64,000 nt of DNA. It comes from Sulfopaludibacter sp035606355. GTDB taxonomy: Bacteria; Acidobacteriota; Terriglobia; Bryobacterales; Bryobacteraceae. The first letter of the stretch is position 1. Each line of letters begins with the position of its first letter. Both the position numbers and the translations under genes were made by a program. The stretch spans positions 147,491 to 211,490 of the forward strand of contig DATNFO010000045.1 in assembly GCA_035606355.1 (NCBI GenBank), written 5' to 3'. This document shows, piece by piece, positions 57,527 through 64,000 of the stretch. Below the pieces are notes generated by a model. It was given only the letters and a program-made list of their open reading frames with translations, made no database searches and was not told the origin of the DNA.

Positions 57527-60500
57527 ACCCGCTGACTATCGTCATTGCCGTTATCGTTCTGTTGCTGATTGTTCTGACGGTGCTGTACTTCGTTCAGAGG
57601 AAGAAGAAGGCCCGTGCCGCGGGCGCAACGGACGCGCCCGGTGGCGATGAAGTTTCCATTCTGGTGCGCGAGGCCGACGGCAAACTCACCAACGCGAAGC
57701 TGGAACAGGGCGCGCGCATCGCCAATCTGCCGGTCTTTTTCGTGATCGGCGAAAGCGGCAGCGCGAAGACGAGCGTGATTCTGAATTCCGGCTTGGAGCC
57801 CGAACTATTGGCCGGCCAGGTGTACCAGAACGGCAACGTCGTGCCGACGTCCGCCGCGAATTTCTGGTATGCGCGGCGCTCCATCTTCGTCGAAGCCGGC
57901 GGACGCCTGCCTGCCGATTCCGGCAAGTGGGGCAAGCTGATTCACCGGCTCTCGCCGAAAACGGCGGTGGTCGGCAAAGGCGAACAGGCGCCGCGCGCCG
58001 CGATCGTCTGCTACGACTGCGAGAATTTCACGAAGCAAGGGGCTCCCGATCTTGCCGTAAACACCGCCCGCAATCTGCGCGCGCGCCTCGGCGAAATTTC
58101 GCAGGCGATGGGCATCAACCTGCCGGTGTACGTCCTGTTTACGCGCATCGATCGCGTCCCGTTCTTCAGCGACTACGTGCGCAATCTCAGCAATGACGAG
58201 GCAGCCCAGGTTCTCGGGGCGACGCTGCCGATGCTCGGCAAGCGCACCGAAGGGGTGTACGCCGAAGAGGAATCGGCGCGCCTGACCGGCAACTTCGAAG
58301 TGATTTTCCGGGCCCTCGCCGGCGCCCGCATCGACTTTTTGCCGCGTGAAACCGACGGCAGCAAGCTGCCCGGCGAGTACGAGTTTCCGCGCGAGTTCCG
58401 TAAGCTGCGCCAGACGGCGGTGCAGTTCCTGGTGGAATTGTGCAGGCCGAGCCAACTTACTACCGGACCGTTTCTGCGCGGCTTCTACTTCACGGGCGTG
58501 CGGCCGATCATCATTAATGAATCGGCGCCGATCGCGGCGGCTCCACAGCAGGCCAGCTACGGTTCGCCATCGGGCGCCACGGGCATCTTCGCGGCGGGCG
58601 GACGTCCGCAGCCGCAGGCCGCCCCCGTACAGCAAGCCGGCGCGCGCAAGGTGCCGCAGTGGCTTTTCCTCACGCACTTTTTCAATAGCGTGCTGCTGGC
58701 GGATCGCGCTGCCATGGCGGCGAGCGGCGCCAGCACCAGGACCAGCTTCGCCCGGCGTATGCTGCTACTGGGCATCGCGCTGCTCAGCCTGATTCTGCTG
58801 ATCGGGTTTACCGTTTCCTTCTTCCACAATCGCGCGCTGGAAACCAGGGTGCGGGAAGCGGCGCAGGGAATCGCGTCGTCGGAATCGACGGGCGCGGACC
58901 TGGCATCGGTGGACGCGCTGCGCAAGCTCGACACTCTGCGCGCCGCAATGGTCGATATCTCCACGTGGAATCGCGACGGCGCGCCATGGAGCTACCGGTG
59001 GGGTTTGTACAGCGGCAATGCCATCTATCCCGGCGCTCGCCGCGCATACTTCGAACGTTTCAAGCAACTGCTCTTCGCGCAAACGCAAGGGAATGTGCTG
59101 CAATTTCTGCGCTCGCTGCCGCCGACTCCGGGTCCGGACTACGGCCCCACGTACGACGCGTTGAAGGCGTACCTCATCACTACGTCGAATCCGGACAAGA
59201 GCACTGTGGCTTTTCTGCCGCCGGTGCTGGTGAAGTTCTGGGAAAACGGGCGCAGCGTGGACACGGAGCGCGCGCAACTGGCGCAGCGGCAATTCGAGTT
59301 CTATGCCGATGACTTGAAGCAGGGCAATCCGTACAGCAGCGAAAACGATAGCTTCGCGGTGGAGAAGTCGCGGCATTACCTTTCGCAGTTCGCAGGCGGC
59401 GAGCGGGTGTATGCGTTCATGCTCGCCGAGGCCGCCAAGAAGAGCCCGCCCATCGACTTCAACCGTCAGTTCCCGGGGTCGGCCCAGGCGGTCGTGGAAT
59501 CGCATGTCGTGCCCGGCGCGTTCTCCAAAGCCGGATGGACGTTTATGAAGGACGCGATCAATCACGTGGATCGCTACTTTGCCGGTGAGGCTTGGGTGCT
59601 TGGACAGCAGGCCACGGCCAACTTCGACATCGGCAAGCTGCAGCAGGAATTGAAAACGCGCTACTCGACGGAGTTCGTCAATCAGTGGCGCGCCTATCTG
59701 AAGGGCGCGACCGTGGTGCGCTACTCGAGCCTGAAGGATGCGGCGGCGAAGTTGATGCTGAACTCGGGAAATCAGGCGCCGATTCTGCAATTGCTGTCGC
59801 TGTGTTCGACGAATACGGCGGTGGACGACCCCGCCGTGGCGAACGTGTTTCAGCCGGTGCAGGCGGTGGTGCCGCCGAACGCCGTGGATCACTTCATCGC
59901 TCCGCAGAATCAGAACTACGTGAACGCCCTGCTGGCGCTGCAAACGGCCATCGACCAGATCGCCAACCAGCCGGGCACGCCGGACCCGGCCGCGGCGTCG
60001 CAGAGCATCAATGCCGCGGCTCAGGCAAAGATGTCCACCCGGCAGATGGCGCAGACGTTCCGCGTGGATGCAGACGGCCACGTGGAAGGCACGGTGCAGA
60101 ATCTGCTGGAAGCGCCGATCACCAGCGTGGAGGCGATGCTGCGCACGCTCGGCCCCGCTGAGTTGAACGGCAAGGGCAAGGATCTCTGTGCGCAGATGCA
60201 TCCGGTGTTGAGCAAGTACCCGTTCACGCCCACCGCGTCCGCGCAAGCGACGCTACAGGAAGTGGACTCGCTGTTCCAACCGCAGAACGGCGCGATTTGG
60301 GGCTTCGTTACGGCGAATCTCTCGCGCGCGGTGACACGTCAGGGCAATCAGTACGTGCCGAATTCATCGGGCGGCGTGAACGTGAATCCCGCGTTCCTGG
60401 CGTTCCTCAATCGCGCGGCGGCATTCACGGCGGCGGCCTACGCCAACAACTCACCCGACCCGCACTTCAGCTATTCGATCCGGCCGCAGTTCACGCCGGA

Positions 60501-60873
60501 GCAGGACAGCATACAGCTCACCGTCGACGGGCAGCCGGCCGATTTCGTCGCACCCAACGCTCCGGCGAAGGCGCTGGTGTGGCCGGGGCCGGCGCAAGGC
60601 GTTCAGTTGACGGGCAAATTCAAGGGCGGCACGACGTTCACCTATCCGAACTATGACGGCCTGTGGGCGGTGTTTCAGTTCGTCGGCGATGCCGATAAGC
60701 ATGTCGGTCAGGAGATCGAAATGACGCTGCGCAGCGGCAAGCAGGGCCGGCCGGTTTTAAATCCCGCCGGGCAGCCTGTGACCGTGCGCTTCGTAGTGAG
60801 TGCGAATCCGCCGATCTTCGATCGCGGGTACTTCGCCGGCCTGGGCTGTGTCGCCGAGGTGGCGAAGCCCTGA
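57523..60873 (+). CDS. tssM: T6SS membrane-complex protein TssM (IcmF)
   Basis: 1116 residues. An N-terminal membrane helix (4-24) is followed by a cytoplasmic GTPase-like domain whose P-loop reads GESGSAKTS (76-84) instead of the usual GxxGxGKT/S. A second membrane segment is at about 413-435 and a large periplasmic part follows with the TssM C-terminal lobe (FTYPNYDGLWAVFQFV). Many IcmF proteins have two helices before the NTPase; only one is evident here. Stop and the next start overlap as TGATG. Confidence 0.94.
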   Translation: MNPLTIVIAVIVLLLIVLTVLYFVQRKKKARAAGATDAPGGDEVSILVREADGKLTNAKLEQGARIANLPVFFVIGESGSAKTSVILNSGLEPELLAGQVYQNGNVVPTSAANFWYARRSIFVEAGGRLPADSGKWGKLIHRLSPKTAVVGKGEQAPRAAIVCYDCENFTKQGAPDLAVNTARNLRARLGEISQAMGINLPVYVLFTRIDRVPFFSDYVRNLSNDEAAQVLGATLPMLGKRTEGVYAEEESARLTGNFEVIFRALAGARIDFLPRETDGSKLPGEYEFPREFRKLRQTAVQFLVELCRPSQLTTGPFLRGFYFTGVRPIIINESAPIAAAPQQASYGSPSGATGIFAAGGRPQPQAAPVQQAGARKVPQWLFLTHFFNSVLLADRAAMAASGASTRTSFARRMLLLGIALLSLILLIGFTVSFFHNRALETRVREAAQGIASSESTGADLASVDALRKLDTLRAAMVDISTWNRDGAPWSYRWGLYSGNAIYPGARRAYFERFKQLLFAQTQGNVLQFLRSLPPTPGPDYGPTYDALKAYLITTSNPDKSTVAFLPPVLVKFWENGRSVDTERAQLAQRQFEFYADDLKQGNPYSSENDSFAVEKSRHYLSQFAGGERVYAFMLAEAAKKSPPIDFNRQFPGSAQAVVESHVVPGAFSKAGWTFMKDAINHVDRYFAGEAWVLGQQATANFDIGKLQQELKTRYSTEFVNQWRAYLKGATVVRYSSLKDAAAKLMLNSGNQAPILQLLSLCSTNTAVDDPAVANVFQPVQAVVPPNAVDHFIAPQNQNYVNALLALQTAIDQIANQPGTPDPAAASQSINAAAQAKMSTRQMAQTFRVDADGHVEGTVQNLLEAPITSVEAMLRTLGPAELNGKGKDLCAQMHPVLSKYPFTPTASAQATLQEVDSLFQPQNGAIWGFVTANLSRAVTRQGNQYVPNSSGGVNVNPAFLAFLNRAAAFTAAAYANNSPDPHFSYSIRPQFTPEQDSIQLTVDGQPADFVAPNAPAKALVWPGPAQGVQLTGKFKGGTTFTYPNYDGLWAVFQFVGDADKHVGQEIEMTLRSGKQGRPVLNPAGQPVTVRFVVSANPPIFDRGYFAGLGCVAEVAKP

Positions 60874-62546
60874 TGCAGCTTCCGGCACGAATCGGCAAGT
60901 ACGAGCTCGAAGAGTTTTTGGGGGGCGGCATGTCGCACGTCTACAAGGCGCGCGACACGGTGATCGGGCGCGTGGTCGCTGTCAAGGTGCTGACCGACGC
61001 CGGCTGCGAAGATGCCGAGGCCAAGGCGCGATTCCTCGCCGAAGCGCGCATGGCCGGCAACATCTCGCACGACAACGTTCTGCATATTTACGATTTCGGC
61101 GAGGACGAATCGCACCATCCGTACATGGTGATGGAGTTTCTGCGCGGCGAGGATCTGCGCCATGCGATCGGCGGCGCGCGCACGGGCGATGTCGCGGCCA
61201 GGCTCAAGATCGCGCTGCAGGTGGCGCGCGCGCTCGAGTATATCCACTCGCAGAAAATCATTCATCGCGACATCAAGCCCGAGAACATTCACGTGTCCCC
61301 GAACGGCGTGGTGAAGCTGATGGATTTCGGCATCGCCAAGACCGAAGGCTTTGCCATGACGCGCGCCGGATATGTGCTCGGCACGCCGTATTACATGGCG
61401 CCGGAGCAGGTCACCGGTCAGAACGTGACCGCCCAGGTGGACGTGTATGCGTTCGGCGTGCTGCTGTTTGAGTTGCTGACGGGGACCAAGCCGATCGCCG
61501 GCGACACCATCGAGCGGATTTTCTACAGCATCCTGAACGAGCCGCTCAACGTGGAGCCGCTGTATCGCGCGGGTCTGCCGCAATCGGTCTGCGATCTGGT
61601 GGCGCGCTGCACGGCCAAGAAACCGGAGGATCGTCCGCAGGGTTTCCGTCCGGTGTGCGCCGAAATCGAAAGCATCATGGCCGGGCTGGCGGCGCCGACG
61701 GAAGCGATGCCGCAGCCCAAGGTTGCGCCCCCGGTTGTTCCGGCGAAAGAACCGGCAAAGCGCACGGTTCCGTGGCTCATCCCTGCGCTGGCGGTGGCCG
61801 GACTGCTGGCTGCGGGGGCAATCTTCATGCTCGTGCTGCGGCCGAAGACGCCGGACAAACCCGCGGCCGCCGCGGCGCCCGTGCGGGCCGCGACGCTTCA
61901 GATGCAGAGCGGCGACATGGTGCTGGTGCCGGCCGGACCCTTTCAATTCGGCGAGGCCAGAGAGACTGCGACGCTTCCCGCGTTTTATGTCGATAAGACG
62001 GAGGTCACGAATCGCGCCTACGGGGAGTTCTGCAAGGCGACGGGCCGCGAACTTCCGGCGGCCATAGCTTCGGCCGATGCGGAATTGCCGGTGGTGAACG
62101 TGACGGTGGTGGACGCGCAGGCCTTCGCAGCCTGGGCAGGCAAACGCTTGCCGACCGCGAAGGAGTGGGAAAAAGCCGCGCGCGGCGACGATGGTCGCGT
62201 GTACCCGTGGGGCAATTCGCCGGATGCCGGCAAGGCAAACGTATCGTCTACCGCGCTGAAGGCGGCCAACGACTACGCCACCGGAGCAAGTCCTTACGGA
62301 GCGCTGAACATGCTCGGCAACGCGTGGGAATTTGTCGATCAGTTGACGCCGCCGAGCGCGCGCACCCTGCACGATTTCGCCGCGTTATTGACACCCGCGC
62401 CAAAGGCATCGGACCCGTGGTATCAGATCCGTGGGGAAGGCTTCCACGAGCCGCTGGCGGCGAATGCGCTTTGGGATTACACAACCGTGCCGGGAAGGTG
62501 GAAAAGCCCCGACCTGGGCTTCCGCTGTGTCAAGGACGTAAAGTAA
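60873..62546 (+). CDS. Ser/Thr kinase with periplasmic SUMF1/FGE-like domain (PpkA-TagR-like fusion)
   Basis: 557 residues. The kinase domain (10-270) is complete: GGGMSHVY loop, Lys38, HRDIKPEN (131-138) and DFGIAK (151-156). A Pro-rich linker leads to a membrane helix (about 300-322). The C-terminal domain (344-557) is SUMF1/formylglycine-generating-enzyme-like: MVLVPAGPFQFGE, FYVDKTEVTNRAYGEFCKAT, GKRLPTAKEWEKAARG, YPWGNSPDAGKANV and the final LGFRCVKD. The paired catalytic Cys of true FGE are not evident. In Pseudomonas, TagR, an FGE-like periplasmic protein, activates the T6SS kinase PpkA; here both would be one chain. Coupled to tssM by TGATG. Confidence 0.92.
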   Translation: MQLPARIGKYELEEFLGGGMSHVYKARDTVIGRVVAVKVLTDAGCEDAEAKARFLAEARMAGNISHDNVLHIYDFGEDESHHPYMVMEFLRGEDLRHAIGGARTGDVAARLKIALQVARALEYIHSQKIIHRDIKPENIHVSPNGVVKLMDFGIAKTEGFAMTRAGYVLGTPYYMAPEQVTGQNVTAQVDVYAFGVLLFELLTGTKPIAGDTIERIFYSILNEPLNVEPLYRAGLPQSVCDLVARCTAKKPEDRPQGFRPVCAEIESIMAGLAAPTEAMPQPKVAPPVVPAKEPAKRTVPWLIPALAVAGLLAAGAIFMLVLRPKTPDKPAAAAAPVRAATLQMQSGDMVLVPAGPFQFGEARETATLPAFYVDKTEVTNRAYGEFCKATGRELPAAIASADAELPVVNVTVVDAQAFAAWAGKRLPTAKEWEKAARGDDGRVYPWGNSPDAGKANVSSTALKAANDYATGASPYGALNMLGNAWEFVDQLTPPSARTLHDFAALLTPAPKASDPWYQIRGEGFHEPLAANALWDYTTVPGRWKSPDLGFRCVKDVK

Positions 62547-62567
62547 CGACCGGCGTCCGGCCGGTCG
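62547..62567. terminator. Hairpin between convergent kinase and sigma-factor genes
   Basis: CGACCGGC (62547-62554) pairs perfectly with GCCGGTCG (62560-62567). It begins right after the kinase stop; the sequence GCAAAAC follows, with no long T-run. A likely transcript end for the tssK2-tssL-tssM-kinase operon. Confidence 0.5.
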
Positions 62568-62593
62568 CAAAACTGAAGAGGCGCGATGGACAC

Positions 62594-63349
62594 TTAGAAT
62601 GCTTCCGCCGAGTGAATGCCTTCCGACTGTAACGCGACCGCCATACGCTGCAATGCCGTCTTGTGAATCTGCGAAACGCGGCTCTCGTTGACGCCCATCA
62701 TATCGCCGATCTCGCGCATCGTAAGATTGTTTGTGTAATACAGGAAGACTACCTTCTGGTAGCGCTGCGGCAACTGTCCCATGGCCCGCGCGAGCGTGCT
62801 CTGAAGCTGGCGGCTCTGCGCGATACGGTCCGGACGCAGGTCCGGCATGCCTTCAAACTCGGGCGCGCGGTCGATGTCGGGATCCGGCTTGGAATCCGCC
62901 GAAACCGGGCCGACGGTGCGCATCTCGAACCGCACTTTGCGCCAGCGCGTGAGGCTCATCCCCATCTTGTCGGCGACCTCGCTCTCCGTTGGCTGCCGCT
63001 CCAGCTCGCCTGAGAGTTCCTGGACGATGGTATCCACCTTCCGCTGCCGCTTGCGCATATCCCGCGAAGCCCAATCCATGTCGCGCAGGCTATCGAGGAT
63101 CGCGCCCTTCACCCGGTGTTTCGCGTAGCTCTGGAAGGCGACGTTCTTATCGGAATCGTACTTCTCCACCGCATCGATGAGGCCCAGCACACCGGCATGG
63201 ATCAGGTCGTCGAGATCCACATGAACGGGCAGATTCTCGTGTACGCGTATGGCGATCGCCTTCACTAAACCCATGTGCTGCAGGACGATGCTGTCCCGAA
63301 CTGCTAATGAGCGCGTTTGCCGCCGTATAGATACACGTGTAGCCCGCAT
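62594..63349 (-). CDS. FliA/WhiG-type (sigma-28-like) sigma factor
   Basis: 251 residues. Region 2 has DLDDLIHAGVLGLIDAVEKY and FQSYAKHRVKGAILDSLRDM followed by DWASRDMRKRQRKVD, the FliA hallmark. Region 3 follows (ELERQPTESEVADKMGM), and region 4 has LTMREIGDMMGVNESRVSQI. The N-terminus has an Arg-rich extension of about 20 residues. No flagellar or anti-sigma gene is in the window. It could control motility, envelope or T6SS genes; none of these is shown by the sequence. Confidence 0.93.
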   Translation of the reverse strand: MRATRVSIRRQTRSLAVRDSIVLQHMGLVKAIAIRVHENLPVHVDLDDLIHAGVLGLIDAVEKYDSDKNVAFQSYAKHRVKGAILDSLRDMDWASRDMRKRQRKVDTIVQELSGELERQPTESEVADKMGMSLTRWRKVRFEMRTVGPVSADSKPDPDIDRAPEFEGMPDLRPDRIAQSRQLQSTLARAMGQLPQRYQKVVFLYYTNNLTMREIGDMMGVNESRVSQIHKTALQRMAVALQSEGIHSAEAF

Positions 63350-63560
63350 GGTTGTAGTCCTCTTTTCGATTTCGTTTAGCTTGCCGGAGCGAACGGCCCG
63401 GCGATCGTTAAGGGTGCAACCTTAGTGCCACGGATAATAGGAGCTAAGTATCTTATTTGTAAGAGGTGACTGGGAGGAGAGGCGTTCCGATGTGAAACGT
63501 GTTTCAAAGTGGGACGTTTTTTGTTTCAGTACGAAACGCGAGGAGCCCCGGGCTGAATCT
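63350..63560. other. Intergenic region upstream of the sigma-factor gene
   Basis: No gene. Two operator-like inverted pairs stand close together: TGAAAC-GT-GTTTCA (63493-63506) and GTTTC-AGTAC-GAAAC (63523-63537). They may bind a regulator but no partner gene is known here. Confidence 0.4.
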
Positions 63561-64000
63561 GCTAACGGAGCCGCGCCCTCACGGGTTTGTGAAGAAATCC
63601 GGCTGCTGTTGTGGCGCTCCATCCGTCGTTCGATGCACCGTTTACCGCTCCCTCACGGGCTTGTGAAAAAATCCGGCTGCCGTTCTCGTCGCGATTCATT
63701 CGCCTTTCGATACACCTTTTACCGCTTCCTCACGGTCGCGGCTCCGTTAGTAGGATCACCTACATACGGAGCCGTGACCGTGAGGGAGCGGTAAAAGGTG
63801 CCGGGAATGCGAGTGCGTTTGAACGCGGCAAAAAAGCAATTCGATATTTTTTCACAACCCGGTAAAAGGTGCCGGGAATTCGAGTGCGTTTGAATGCGGA
63901 GAAGAAGCAATTCGATATTTTTCACAAGCTCGTCAGGAAGCCGTGAACGGTGTATCGAACAACGAATGCGGTGCGACGAGCACAACAGCCGGAATTTTTC
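63561..64000. repeat. Repeat cluster with mosaic palindrome copy 4
   Basis: The palindrome arms are 63713-63747 and 63766-63800 (35 nt, few mismatches). To the left, two tandem half-units of about 74 nt start at 63581 and 63655 (ACGGG[TC]TTGTGAA). To the right, two tandem units of about 70 nt start at 63790 and 63861 (GGTAAAAGGTGCCGGGAA, then a GCAATTCGATATT core). Another half-unit runs to the edge of the window. No gene is supported in this 440-nt stretch. Confidence 0.85.

Noticed and set aside
60873..62546. Active formylglycine-generating enzyme
   Set aside because: The fold signature is clear, but the pair of copper-binding Cys and surrounding motif of catalytic FGE are not evident, and no sulfatase gene is nearby; a sensory role fits better.
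63511..63528. Sigma-54 promoter on the plus strand (TGGGACG-N4-TTGTT)
   Set aside because: Two departures from the GG/GC core and no plus-strand gene follows in the window.
63561..63930. CRISPR-like array
   Set aside because: Units are only two per type, about 70-74 nt apart, and the intervening sequence is itself repeated; there are no unique spacers and no cas genes.

Overview
The window is high-GC bacterial DNA that most resembles a soil Acidobacteriota of the Bryobacter/Solibacter type. This is an inference from gene content: a TIGR03435-family protein, a large carboxypeptidase-regulatory-domain/TonB-receptor-like outer-membrane protein, short PEP-CTERM (exosortase-sorted) proteins, a two-component propeller sensor kinase, a conserved acidobacterial 'KSTGPRTAAGK' protein, and a Gram-negative type VI secretion system (T6SS). 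No rRNA, tRNA or CRISPR array was recognised.

Layout. 1-942 is the 5' part of a secreted repeat protein that runs off the left edge. 1233-6890 (minus) is an operon of a rhamnogalacturonan-lyase-like protein, a propeller sensor kinase and a LuxR-type response regulator. 6903-7520 is a REP-associated transposase (RAYT) enclosed by two elaborate hairpins. 7523-15171 (minus) holds a TonB-receptor-like barrel, a conserved hypothetical, a VOC protein, an aroK / glycerate 2-kinase / TPR operon and an SDR. 15240-18037 (plus) is a LON-substrate-domain / TonB-family / HAD operon. 18101-20976 holds two exosortase-substrate genes around a small YHS protein; the first is an in-frame tandem fusion of two complete PEP-CTERM precursors. 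21095-29888 contains an M16 peptidase, rlmN, a HEAT-repeat protein, a small protein, a GH57 enzyme and a propeller/phosphoesterase.

29971-62546 is a T6SS locus in two arms. The minus-strand arm reads tssB, tssC, hcp, tagJ, tssA, tssE, tssF, tssG, clpV(tssH), vgrG, a small accessory gene and a PAAR gene. The plus-strand arm reads tssK1, a membrane SpoIIE-type phosphatase, a Ser/Thr kinase with a propeller, then tssK2, tssL, tssM and a second Ser/Thr kinase whose extracytoplasmic domain is SUMF1/FGE-like. Between these two plus-strand groups, on the minus strand, lie a frameshifted TIGR03435 gene and a membrane-anchored proline-rich protein carrying about twelve copies of a GEFTRMFQ motif behind a kinase-N-lobe-like domain that lacks the catalytic lysine. 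No tssJ and no FHA-domain gene was seen. The right end has a FliA/WhiG-type sigma factor and a cluster of a mosaic palindromic repeat that also occurs at three other intergenic sites.

The most interesting inference is a T6SS under Ser/Thr phospho-control. One kinase looks like a natural fusion of the PpkA and TagR functions known from Pseudomonas; a SpoIIE phosphatase could oppose it; and the GEFT-repeat protein is a candidate multi-site phospho-threonine scaffold. The sequence shows the parts and their linkage. The circuit itself is untested.
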